Shown here: positions 24,155 to 31,861 of the stretch, piece after piece
Layout: each line of letters begins with the position of its first letter
Position numbering within the stretch: position 1 is the first letter of the stretch
Assembly: GCF_003436425.1 (NCBI RefSeq)
Contig: NZ_QSPK01000025.1
Coordinates: 1-33,636 of the forward strand
Direction: 5' to 3'
DNA: 33,636 bases
Source of the DNA: Eubacterium sp. TM05-53
Lineage (GTDB): Bacteria > Bacillota_I > Bacilli_A > Erysipelotrichales > Erysipelotrichaceae
Program-made: the position numbers and the translations under genes
Notes under the pieces: model-generated
Databases searched by the model: none
Told to the model about the DNA's origin: nothing
The model's input: only the letters and a program-made list of their open reading frames with translations

Positions 24155-24203
24155 AAGTATTCCTCCTGTTCTTCTATTGACATTATGACACGCATCATTA
24201 AAA

Positions 24204-24209
24204 TATTCT
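24204..24209 (+). promoter_or_regulatory. Possible -10 box of the RluA-family gene
   Basis: TATTCT followed by exactly 6 bases and ATG at 24216. No good -35 box is found at the usual distance; TTGACA lies 21 bases upstream. No ribosome binding site is seen. Confidence 0.35.
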
Positions 24210-24215
24210 ATTGAT

Positions 24216-25007
24216 ATGCTCATAAAAGAAATAAATGAAAACTACATGCGCTATACGACAACTTCTCAAGAGATTTTTGAGACTTTTAGTATTTCAAAAA
24301 ACCACAAGAAATATTTAAAAATAGATGAAAACAATAAAACCATCTATTTTAATTATCCTGAAAAAGACGTTGAAATCAATTATGAGCCTGTAAACATTTT
24401 ATATGAAGATGTTTTTCTAATAGTAGCCTTTAAACCTCCCTTTTTATTAGTACACGATGATGGAAACAGTCAAGATACTTTACAAGCCCGTGTAAATGGA
24501 TATCTTTTACTAAACGGAAACAAGTATCCAGCTCAAGCGATTCATCGTATCGATTATGAAACGAGTGGTTTAGTCTTATTTTGTAAGCACCCATTTTTCC
24601 AGGCGTATTGTGATAAAAACATGGAAGAACACCATATTAAAAAAGACTATATCGCATTAGTTCAAGGTCATACGAATTATAAAAATAAAAAGATTGTTTC
24701 AAATATCGCAAGAGATCGTCATAATGCCAAGAAAATGATCGTCCATCCAAATGGAAAAGAAAGTATTTCAATATTTAATACACTTAAAAACTATAAAGAT
24801 TGTTCGTTGATTCAAGTAACGATTCTAACAGGAAGAAAACATCAAATCCGTGTTCAATGTGCTTCTTTGAACCATCCCATATTAAACGATCCTTTATATG
24901 GCGGTAAAAGAATTGATAATACGGGACTTTTACTTCAAAGTCATCATATTCAATTTAATGACATTGATATCACTTGTCCTCAAGAAAAAAGATTCATTAG
25001 AAAATAG
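24216..25007 (+). CDS. RluA-family pseudouridine synthase without S4 domain
   Basis: A 263-residue enzyme that isomerises uridine to pseudouridine in structured RNA. The catalytic aspartate lies in AIHRIDYETSGLVLF. Further motifs are KDYIALVQG, LTGRKHQIRVQCA and HPILNDPLYG, all RluA-type. No S4 RNA-binding domain is present, unlike the second RluA-type gene at 26.7-27.6 kb. No clear ribosome binding site precedes either ATG 24216 or the alternative ATG ten codons later, so it may be leaderless. Its 3' end overlaps the convergent prepilin peptidase gene by 28 bases. The target RNA is unknown. Confidence 0.88.
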   Translation: MLIKEINENYMRYTTTSQEIFETFSISKNHKKYLKIDENNKTIYFNYPEKDVEINYEPVNILYEDVFLIVAFKPPFLLVHDDGNSQDTLQARVNGYLLLNGNKYPAQAIHRIDYETSGLVLFCKHPFFQAYCDKNMEEHHIKKDYIALVQGHTNYKNKKIVSNIARDRHNAKKMIVHPNGKESISIFNTLKNYKDCSLIQVTILTGRKHQIRVQCASLNHPILNDPLYGGKRIDNTGLLLQSHHIQFNDIDITCPQEKRFIRK

Positions 25008-25459
25008 AAAATCGTATATCCTTTCAGATAAGCTATCCAGACACCTATTGATAAACAAGATAGATATGGAAGGATATGCTTTTTTTTATATAAAATCCAA
25101 ATAAACCCAAGTAAAACACTGATATATAAAGCTACAAGCATTCTTTCTATCCCTAAATAAAAACCAAAAAAAGTTAAAAAACATACATCAGCACTACCTA
25201 TCCAATCGGGTTTAATCATTTTAATAGTTCCACTGACCAACAGAAAAACCAGACTTGTACATACTCGATTGAATAATGGCACATAACTTGAACAAAAACA
25301 TAATAGAAGAAATGATGGGATAATCCAATATTTTTCAATATACATCGTTTCATAGTCTTTTTTTGCCAAAAAATACAAAAATAAAACAAAATACACAGTC
25401 GACAATTGAAATGGTTTGATTAGAAAAGTAATGATCAACATTAAAAAAAGAGTCTTCAT
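24980..25459 (-). CDS. Prepilin peptidase, A24 family (TadV/ComC-like)
   Basis: A 159-residue, largely hydrophobic aspartic protease with about 5-6 membrane segments. It keeps the two family sites: an acidic motif after the first helices (KKDYETMYIEKYWIIP) and the second catalytic motif IGSADVCFLTFFG, which matches the G-x-x-D-V consensus. Such enzymes cut and methylate prepilins of type IV pili or competence pseudopili. There is no N-terminal methylase domain with cysteines, so it is the short form. No pilin or assembly gene lies nearby. ATG 25459 has no ribosome binding site and lies in the terminator stem of the upstream antiporter gene. Confidence 0.75.
   Translation of the reverse strand: MKTLFLMLIITFLIKPFQLSTVYFVLFLYFLAKKDYETMYIEKYWIIPSFLLLCFCSSYVPLFNRVCTSLVFLLVSGTIKMIKPDWIGSADVCFLTFFGFYLGIERMLVALYISVLLGFIWILYKKKHILPYLSCLSIGVWIAYLKGYTIFYFLMNLFS
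25014..25087 (+). terminator. Terminator of the RluA-family gene, inside the convergent gene
   Basis: 12-bp stem (GTATATCCTTTC with GGAAGGATATGC, two G-T pairs), a 42-base loop, and eight Ts. It lies wholly inside the coding region of the prepilin peptidase gene on the other strand. Confidence 0.6.
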
Positions 25460-25478
25460 ACTTTAAGTATAAAGACTC
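25443..25478 (-). terminator. Terminator of the CPA2 antiporter gene
   Basis: GAGTCTT/AAGACTC stem, one mismatch, four further pairs (ATAC/GTAT on the plus strand), and T7. It contains the start codon of the prepilin peptidase gene. Confidence 0.8.
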
Positions 25479-25493
25479 AATGTGAAAATATTA

Positions 25494-26690
25494 TTAACAA
25501 TTTGCAGTTTGTACAAAATCTGCATCGTTAGTTTTCTTTTTATATACAATTTTTAATAAGATTGGTGTAATAACCGTTGTGAATGCGACACACAATAATA
25601 CTGGAGTCACAAAGACTTCTGGTAAGATTCCTAATGCCATACCTTTATTTGCGACAATCAAGGCAACTTCTCCACGACTGATCATACCACATCCAATACG
25701 AATAGCTTGTGTTGGTGTATATTTACATACAATAGCACCCAAACCACATCCAATAATTTTTGTCAAAACAGATATGATACATAAAACAATTACTAATTCA
25801 ATCAATTCAGCACTCCATGTAATTGGTGAAAGTTTTAATCCAATGCTCGCAAAGAATACAGGTGTAATCAGCATGTAAGATAATGTTGAAATACGTTTAG
25901 TGACATAGGCACATTGTTTTGTACCAGAAAGAATCAAGCCTGCCACAAAACTTCCTGTGATATCAGCTACACCAAAGAATGCTTCTGAACAGAATGCCAT
26001 AATCAATGCGAACGCAAAAGATACGATTGAATATCTTTGTAGTCCACCACGTGAATCATGTTCAAACCACCACGAGAATACTTTGTGTAAAATTACCCCA
26101 ACAACAACGGCAAACACAAAGAATAGTAAAATCTTAAACATGACAACACCAATGTTCACTGAACTGTCAGCCATACCTGTTACTAATGTCAAACAAACAA
26201 TACCTAAAACATCATCAATAACAGCTGCAGCTAGAATCGCATTTCCACTTTCAGTAGACATACAACCCATTTCTTTCAATGTTTCTACCGTGATACCTAC
26301 ACTTGTAGCTGTTAAGATTACACCTAAGAATAAGTTATGTAACCAAGCATCTGGACCCACATTATAGAATCCACCAACTACATAGCCAACAGCTAAAGGA
26401 ACTAATACACCTAGTGTCGCAATAATAAATGCTTTTAATCCAGCCTTTTTTAAATCTGTAATACTTGTTTCTAGACCAGCCGCAAACATTAGGACAATAA
26501 CACCAATTTCTGATAAAGATTCAATCAACTTACTTGGCTCAACTATATTTAACACCGCAGGTCCTAAAACAATACCCGCAATCAATGCACCCACTACAGA
26601 TGGCATACGTAAACGACGAGAAAAAAGTCCAAAGGCTTTTGTCATTAATAAAATTAAGGCAATATCTAATAAATATCGATATTCTTGCAT
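25494..26690 (-). CDS. CPA2-family cation/proton antiporter (KefB/NapA type)
   Basis: A 398-residue membrane antiporter with about 12-13 membrane segments that exchanges sodium or potassium for protons. Family features are present: RMPSVVGALIAGIVLGP near the start, FAAGLETSITDLKKAG, ATSVGITVETLKEMG, and the ion-binding pair of aspartates in AAVIDDVLGI. No C-terminal TrkA-N (NAD-binding) domain is present, so it is the short form. Start codons at 26696 and 26690 are both possible; 26690 is better spaced from GGAGG. The transported ion is unknown. Confidence 0.9.
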   Translation of the reverse strand: MQEYRYLLDIALILLMTKAFGLFSRRLRMPSVVGALIAGIVLGPAVLNIVEPSKLIESLSEIGVIVLMFAAGLETSITDLKKAGLKAFIIATLGVLVPLAVGYVVGGFYNVGPDAWLHNLFLGVILTATSVGITVETLKEMGCMSTESGNAILAAAVIDDVLGIVCLTLVTGMADSSVNIGVVMFKILLFFVFAVVVGVILHKVFSWWFEHDSRGGLQRYSIVSFAFALIMAFCSEAFFGVADITGSFVAGLILSGTKQCAYVTKRISTLSYMLITPVFFASIGLKLSPITWSAELIELVIVLCIISVLTKIIGCGLGAIVCKYTPTQAIRIGCGMISRGEVALIVANKGMALGILPEVFVTPVLLCVAFTTVITPILLKIVYKKKTNDADFVQTANC

Positions 26691-26705
26691 ATTCATATCC
26701 TCCCA

Positions 26706-27593
26706 CTATGCTCTTGGAATTTCAAACACCGTTTGTTGAAGTGGCAAATCTACATCACGAAACTCCAACCGATATGCCATCAATTTTATCGGTCTTTTCT
26801 TTCCATGATATCCATATTTGACGTCACCCAACAAAGGATGCTTTATATGTCCCATCAGGGCACGAATCTGATGAAATCTTCCTGTATGAAGTGTAATTGT
26901 ACATATTGAATTCTCGCCATCATTTCTTTCAACATGCACATCCATTAATGCTTTCTGATAGCCTTCTAATTTTTTATCACTTACTTTCGCAATCGTATTT
27001 TCTTTGCGAATGTAATAACACATACTAAAATCTTTTTCTTTAAAAGTACCAGTAACATATGCCCGATACATCTTTTGGATTTTACGATTTGCGATTGCTT
27101 CATTTACTTTTCTTAAAGCATTCGCATTCTTTGCAGCAATCACTAGACCTGTCGTATTTCGATCCAGTCTATGACAAATGCTAGGCGCAAAGGAATGTTC
27201 CTTATTTGGATCATATTCGTTTTTCTCCATTAAGTATGCTTGCACACGATTAACTAAACAATCCTGATTTTGACTTTGATCACTCTGTGACAATAAGCCA
27301 TAAGGTTTATTCACAATCAAAATATTTTCATCTTCATAAACAACATCCAACTGTGATGATATATATTGCGTATCTACTTGTTTCTCTTCTAAAACATCCG
27401 GAGGTAAAAACAATAGAATACTATCATTTTCCTTGATTTTCTGATCAAAAGTACAACGCTTGCGATTCACTTTTATTTTTTTATTTCGAATCGCCTTATA
27501 CATCATTGATTTGCCTAGTTTTGGAAAAGTCTTCATCAAAAACTTATCCAGTCTTTGATTTGCATCATTTGAATTGATTTTAATCTCTTTCAT
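26706..27593 (-). CDS. RluA-family pseudouridine synthase with S4 domain (RluC/RluD-like)
   Basis: A 295-residue rRNA pseudouridine synthase. An S4 RNA-binding domain (about 13-70: QRLDKFLMKTFPKLGKSMMYKAI) precedes the catalytic domain with the active aspartate in ICHRLDRNTTGLVI. Also seen are the motif KMYRAYVTG and LHTGRFHQIRALMGHI. The substrate may be 23S rRNA helix uridines as for RluC/RluD, but it cannot be fixed from sequence. It overlaps the preceding HAD gene by 14 bases, so the two form one operon. Confidence 0.92.
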   Translation of the reverse strand: MKEIKINSNDANQRLDKFLMKTFPKLGKSMMYKAIRNKKIKVNRKRCTFDQKIKENDSILLFLPPDVLEEKQVDTQYISSQLDVVYEDENILIVNKPYGLLSQSDQSQNQDCLVNRVQAYLMEKNEYDPNKEHSFAPSICHRLDRNTTGLVIAAKNANALRKVNEAIANRKIQKMYRAYVTGTFKEKDFSMCYYIRKENTIAKVSDKKLEGYQKALMDVHVERNDGENSICTITLHTGRFHQIRALMGHIKHPLLGDVKYGYHGKKRPIKLMAYRLEFRDVDLPLQQTVFEIPRA

Positions 27594-28221
27594 AAATTAA
27601 ATCCAAACTTTCCATTAAACTGTCCATAACCGGTACATGTACGCTTTCTAATGTCGCTCGATTTTGATGTCCAGTAGTCACCAAGATACACTTGGCACCA
27701 ATACTCTTTGCGACTTCATAATCATGAACGCTATCTCCTACAAAATAAATTTCATCATCTAGGTTACAAGTTTGTTTAAATGCATGAGCTAATTCCACTT
27801 TACTTTTCGCATAAATATCATTGATTCCGTATATCGAATCAAACAATGTATCGACATTTAAAGTTTTCATTTGTTTAAGAAGATAATCCATTTTACTTGC
27901 AGAAAGAACGGTTTGCGAAAAACCCAAATCCTTTGCCCTATTCACAACATCCAATACATCTGAATGTAAATCACAAGCATAGCTTTTTTCTTGATAATCC
28001 TCCATATATTCGTGAGCCAATATGGAAAAAGGTGTTTTATCAAAATCAAAACCTACCCTTTTATAATAATCTTCTATTGGAAAAGTAAATACTTCACGAT
28101 ATTGACTTAGAGTATCCAAAGGTTTCAAATCATGACTGACTAAAAGACGGTTGATACAAGAAAAACATAAGTCGACATCATTCAATAATGTTCCATTCCA
28201 ATCCCATACAATTTTTACCAA
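27580..28221 (-). CDS. HAD-family phosphatase (phosphoglycolate-phosphatase-like), TTG start
   Basis: A 213-residue haloacid-dehalogenase hydrolase of subfamily IA. Motif I is WDWNGTLLND (with W in place of the usual F/L), motif II is TVLSASK, and motif IV is YFVGDSVHDYEVAKSIGA. A helical C1 cap lies between motifs I and II. It resembles Gph/PpaX-type phosphatases. The start is taken as TTG at 28221, with GGGGTG 6 bases upstream; an earlier in-frame ATG at 28272 lies upstream of the promoter -10 box and could not be transcribed from it. It is the first gene of an operon with the S4-type pseudouridine synthase. Confidence 0.85.
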   Translation of the reverse strand: MVKIVWDWNGTLLNDVDLCFSCINRLLVSHDLKPLDTLSQYREVFTFPIEDYYKRVGFDFDKTPFSILAHEYMEDYQEKSYACDLHSDVLDVVNRAKDLGFSQTVLSASKMDYLLKQMKTLNVDTLFDSIYGINDIYAKSKVELAHAFKQTCNLDDEIYFVGDSVHDYEVAKSIGAKCILVTTGHQNRATLESVHVPVMDSLMESLDLIYERD

Positions 28222-28240
28222 ACAATTCACCCCGCACGGT

Positions 28241-28246
28241 ATTATA
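28241..28246 (-). promoter_or_regulatory. Extended -10 promoter of the HAD/RluA operon
   Basis: TATAAT preceded by TGA (TGn extension), 19 bases before the TTG start codon. A weak -35 TTATTA lies at the usual distance. Confidence 0.6.
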
Positions 28247-28289
28247 TCACTATTAGAAAAAAATAATAACATTTTATACTAATTAAAAC

Positions 28290-28318
28290 TTTCACAAATA
28301 TAGTTTTTACTATATAAT
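28290..28318 (+). promoter_or_regulatory. Promoter of the [FeFe] hydrogenase gene
   Basis: -35 TTTCAC (28290-28295), 17-base spacer, -10 TATAAT (28313-28318). Confidence 0.6.
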
Positions 28319-28358
28319 ATTGTATGAGTATATATGAGGAATTGAATTAGGAGGAAAT

Positions 28359-29876
28359 ATGAGAGGAATTTATAACTCGGTAACTGACCTTCGTCGTCAG
28401 GTCTTTACTGCCATCGCTTCAATGGCGTACGATGACAATACAGATTATTCTAAACGTATGGAAGAAATCCCATATGAAATCTTACCTGGTACAAAAGCAA
28501 AATATCGTGATAGTATTTTTCTAGAACGTGCAATTATCGGGGAAAGATTACGTTTGGGTATGGGCTTGCCTGTTCGTGATATTACTGAATATACAAATAT
28601 TTCAGATGGAATTGAAGAAAGTACAATTGCGAAAAAATATTATGATGATCCACTTATCAATATTATTAAATTTGCTTGTAATGCATGTCCTGAAAAAAAG
28701 GTTTTCGTAACAAACGCTTGTCAAGGATGTTTATCACACCAATGTACTGAGGTATGTCCAAAGGATGCAATTCATATCGTAAATGGAAAGAGCTGCATCG
28801 ATCAGGAAAAATGTATTAAGTGTGGACGTTGTATGGATGCTTGTCCATATCACGCAATCACTAAATTAGAACGTCCATGTGCTGCAAGTTGTGGAATGGA
28901 TGCGATCAAATCGGATGAAGATGGAAAAGCAGAAATCGATTACGATAAATGTGTTAGCTGTGGAATGTGTCTAGTTAACTGTCCATTTGGAGCTATCGTA
29001 GATAAAGGACAAATTTTCCAAACAATCTATGCCATGAAAGAAGGCTATGAAGTCATTGCGGCTGTTGCCCCTGCTTTCGTTGGTCAATTTGGTCCAGCTG
29101 TAACTCCAGACAAAGTAAAAGCTGCATTAAAGGCTGTAGGTTTTGCGGATGTTGTAGAAGTTGCGATTGGTGCTGACTTATGTACAATTGAAGAAGCTGA
29201 AGACTTCTTAGATAAAGTTCCTGAAAAGCAACCATTTATGGCTACAAGTTGCTGTCCTGCATGGTCAGTTATGGCAAAGAAGAACTTCCCTGACTTTGCA
29301 CCATACATTTCAATGGCATTAACTCCAATGGTATTAACGGGTCGTTTGATCAAAAAAGAAAAACCAAACGCAAAAGTTGTATTCATCGGTCCTTGTGCTG
29401 CTAAAAAATTGGAAGCAAGCCGTAAATCAATCCGTAGTGATGTTGACTTCGTATTAACTTTTGAAGAAGTTATGGGTATGTTCAATGCGAAAGGTATTGA
29501 ATTAGATCAAATTACAACTTCAGATCCATTGACTGAAGGAACAAATGCTGGTCGTGGATTCGCCGTTAGTGGTGGTGTTGCCAAAGCCGTTAAAGACTTG
29601 ATTCAAAAAGAACATCCTGGAACAGAAGTAAAAGTTCAGGCTGCAGAAGGATTAAAGAACTGTAAGACAATGTTGATGATGGCTAAAGCTGGAAGACTAA
29701 ACGGATACCTACTTGAAGGTATGGCTTGTCCTGGTGGATGTGTTGCCGGTGCTGGTACTTTACAACCAATCAACAAATCAAGCGCATTAGTTAAAAAATA
29801 TGCGACTGAAAACGATAAGAAAGAAGCAGATGAATCTGCATATGGAGATCGTCTTCACGAATTAAGTGAACATTAA
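28359..29876 (+). CDS. Monomeric group B [FeFe] hydrogenase
   Basis: A 505-residue iron-only hydrogenase of group B. The H-cluster motifs are L1 TSCCPAW (296-302), L2 GPCAAKKLE (344-352) and L3 EGMACPGGCVAGAG (about 454-467). The TSCCPAW form in place of TSCCPGW marks group B. Ahead of these lie several cysteine clusters for [4Fe-4S] centres: CxxC...CxxxC at 121-133, CxxCxxC at 152-162 and CxxCxxC at 198-208. The N-terminal 110 residues have no [2Fe-2S] ferredoxin domain but keep a CNAC pair (107-110). Expected role: hydrogen evolution from reduced ferredoxin or hydrogen sensing. The maturation genes hydEFG are not in the window. AGGAGG precedes ATG 28359. Confidence 0.93.
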   Translation: MRGIYNSVTDLRRQVFTAIASMAYDDNTDYSKRMEEIPYEILPGTKAKYRDSIFLERAIIGERLRLGMGLPVRDITEYTNISDGIEESTIAKKYYDDPLINIIKFACNACPEKKVFVTNACQGCLSHQCTEVCPKDAIHIVNGKSCIDQEKCIKCGRCMDACPYHAITKLERPCAASCGMDAIKSDEDGKAEIDYDKCVSCGMCLVNCPFGAIVDKGQIFQTIYAMKEGYEVIAAVAPAFVGQFGPAVTPDKVKAALKAVGFADVVEVAIGADLCTIEEAEDFLDKVPEKQPFMATSCCPAWSVMAKKNFPDFAPYISMALTPMVLTGRLIKKEKPNAKVVFIGPCAAKKLEASRKSIRSDVDFVLTFEEVMGMFNAKGIELDQITTSDPLTEGTNAGRGFAVSGGVAKAVKDLIQKEHPGTEVKVQAAEGLKNCKTMLMMAKAGRLNGYLLEGMACPGGCVAGAGTLQPINKSSALVKKYATENDKKEADESAYGDRLHELSEH

Positions 29877-29878
29877 TC

Positions 29879-29909
29879 AAAGACGTCCTTAAAATGGACG
29901 TCTTTTTTT
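29879..29909 (+). terminator. Terminator of the hydrogenase gene
   Basis: 10-bp perfect stem AAAGACGTCC/GGACGTCTTT, 7-base loop, and T7. The next promoter starts in its T-tract. Confidence 0.9.
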
Positions 29910-29917
29910 GATATAAT
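29909..29917 (+). promoter_or_regulatory. Extended -10 promoter of nadE
   Basis: TGATATAAT with the TGn extension begins at the end of the hydrogenase T-tract. No clear -35 box. Confidence 0.5.
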
Positions 29918-29941
29918 TTTCAATGGAAATGAGGTATGAAC

Positions 29942-31846
29942 ATGCATCGTTATTCATATTATAAAACGGCTGCCTGCACTCCAAACGTTTCAATTGGAGA
30001 TCCACAGGCTAATAAAGAAGAAATTTTAAATTGTATTCAAAAATTAGATTCAGATACACAACTTGTAGTATTTCCAGAACTATGTATTACAGGATATACA
30101 TGTCAGGATTTATTTTATGAACACACATTATTAAATAAAGCAAAACAAGTTCTATTTGAAATTGTTGAAGAATTACCAGAAAATCTAGTTACAGTTTTAG
30201 GCTTACCTTTAGAAATTGAAAATAAGCTTTATAATTGTGCTGCCATTTGTTTCAACCATGATATCCTAGGTATTCAAGTAAAAACATATATTCCTAGCTA
30301 CAACGAATTCTATGAGACAAGATGGTTCTCGAGTGCGAGTGAACTAAAAGAAAACACAACTTTTAACTTTAAGAATAAAAAAGTTCCTGTTTCAAATCAT
30401 ATTGTATTTAAAGATACAACTACATCTGCTTGTCTAGGTGTTGAAATTTGTGAAGATCTATGGGTAACCATTCCTGTAAGTTCAACACATGCATTAGCTG
30501 GAGCCAATGTGCTTTGTAATGTAAGTGCTTCGAATGAAATTATTTCAAAAGCGAATTACAGAAGAAATCTAGTCAAAGATCAAAGTGCTAAATGTTATGC
30601 TGGCTATGTATATGCCAGTGCAGGACCTACAGAAAGTTCGAGTGACTTGGTTTTCTCTGGACACAATTTAATTTGTGAAAATGGGACTATCTTAAGTGAG
30701 ACGAATACAGACAAAATCATTTATGGACAAATCGATTTAGACCATTTAAATCATGATCGTCTACACTATAAAACAAGTATGCAAGATTTATTCCATGTAA
30801 ACTATACAACCGTAGAATTCGCATCTAAGCCAATTGAAGAAATTGAATTTGACCGTTATATCGATGCCTATCCTTTTGTCCCAAATAATCAAGATGAAAG
30901 GATTACGCGTTGTTTAGAAATCTTACACATTCAAGCCCAAGGCTTGGCAACACGCCTTTCAAAAATTCATTGTAAAGATGTTGTGATTGGAATTAGTGGA
31001 GGACTCGATTCTACTCTAGCTTTATTAGTTTGTCATGAAGCCTTTAAAATCAATAATTATGATTCAAAAGGGATTCACGCGATCACAATGCCTGGTTTTG
31101 GAACGACGAAACGTACTAAATCTAATGCGCAAATCTTAATGGATCTTCTTCATGTATCTAGTGAAGAAATTTCTATTGTGGATGGTGTAAATCAACACTT
31201 TAAAGATATTCACCATGATTCAGAAGTTCACAATATTACGTACGAAAACTCTCAAGCTCGTGAAAGAACTCAAATCTTGATGGATTTAAGCAATGCCTAT
31301 AATGCGATTGTTGTAGGTACTGGAGATTTAAGTGAACTAGCACTAGGTTGGTGTACATATAATGGGGATCACATGAGTATGTATGCAGTCAATGCCAGTG
31401 TTCCTAAGACATTAGTTCGTTATATTGTGGAAAGTGTTGCCTTAAAAGACGAAGTATTACATGATGTATTAATGGATATTTGTGATACACCAGTATCTCC
31501 AGAGCTTTTACCACCAGATAAAAATGGTAAGATTGCTCAGAAGACAGAAGAAGTATTAGGTTCTTATGATCTTCATGATTTCTTCTTATATCAAATGTTA
31601 AGACATCACGATGAGCCTAAGAAAATCTACGATTTGGCTTGTGTAGCATTCAAAGATGTGGATAAAGAAACAATTAAAAAGGCCATCACAACATTCTATA
31701 ATCGTTTCTTTACGCAACAATTTAAAAGAAACTGTATGCCAGATGGTGTTAAAGTTGGATCTATTTGTTTCTCACCTAGAGGTGATTGGAGAATGCCAAG
31801 TGATGCATCAAGAAGTCTATGGACAAAACAAGTGGAGGAAATTTAA
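29942..31846 (+). CDS. nadE: Glutamine-dependent NAD(+) synthetase
   Basis: A 634-residue two-domain enzyme that turns deamido-NAD, ATP and glutamine into NAD. The N-terminal nitrilase-type glutaminase domain has the triad E46 (FPELCITGY), K114 (VKTYIPSYNEFYE) and C170 (GVEICEDLW). The C-terminal synthetase domain has the PP-loop GISGGLDST near 350 and the TGDLSELALGW motif. Ammonia passes between domains through a tunnel. The start at 29942 is preferred because GAGG lies 7 bases upstream; an ATG two codons earlier is too close to it. The gene has its own promoter. Confidence 0.95.
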   Translation: MHRYSYYKTAACTPNVSIGDPQANKEEILNCIQKLDSDTQLVVFPELCITGYTCQDLFYEHTLLNKAKQVLFEIVEELPENLVTVLGLPLEIENKLYNCAAICFNHDILGIQVKTYIPSYNEFYETRWFSSASELKENTTFNFKNKKVPVSNHIVFKDTTTSACLGVEICEDLWVTIPVSSTHALAGANVLCNVSASNEIISKANYRRNLVKDQSAKCYAGYVYASAGPTESSSDLVFSGHNLICENGTILSETNTDKIIYGQIDLDHLNHDRLHYKTSMQDLFHVNYTTVEFASKPIEEIEFDRYIDAYPFVPNNQDERITRCLEILHIQAQGLATRLSKIHCKDVVIGISGGLDSTLALLVCHEAFKINNYDSKGIHAITMPGFGTTKRTKSNAQILMDLLHVSSEEISIVDGVNQHFKDIHHDSEVHNITYENSQARERTQILMDLSNAYNAIVVGTGDLSELALGWCTYNGDHMSMYAVNASVPKTLVRYIVESVALKDEVLHDVLMDICDTPVSPELLPPDKNGKIAQKTEEVLGSYDLHDFFLYQMLRHHDEPKKIYDLACVAFKDVDKETIKKAITTFYNRFFTQQFKRNCMPDGVKVGSICFSPRGDWRMPSDASRSLWTKQVEEI

Positions 31847-31861
31847 TTCCCCCACTTTTCT
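31830..31861 (+). terminator. Terminator of nadE (possibly also serving yitT)
   Basis: AAGTGG...CCACTT stem extended by GGAA/TTCC, with TTTTCTTT tail; the stop codon of nadE is in the loop. The inverted repeat is also followed by a T-rich stretch on the other strand, so it could serve both directions. Confidence 0.65.

Noticed and set aside
22500..24215. Fluoride riboswitch near the CLC-F gene
   Set aside because: Only 63 bases separate the two genes, occupied by a terminator and promoter; the crcB core sequence is not seen upstream of superoxide reductase either.
25579..26367. Open frames on the plus strand opposite the CPA2 antiporter
   Set aside because: Low-complexity T/I/N-rich translations, no ribosome binding sites, and a well-supported gene on the other strand.
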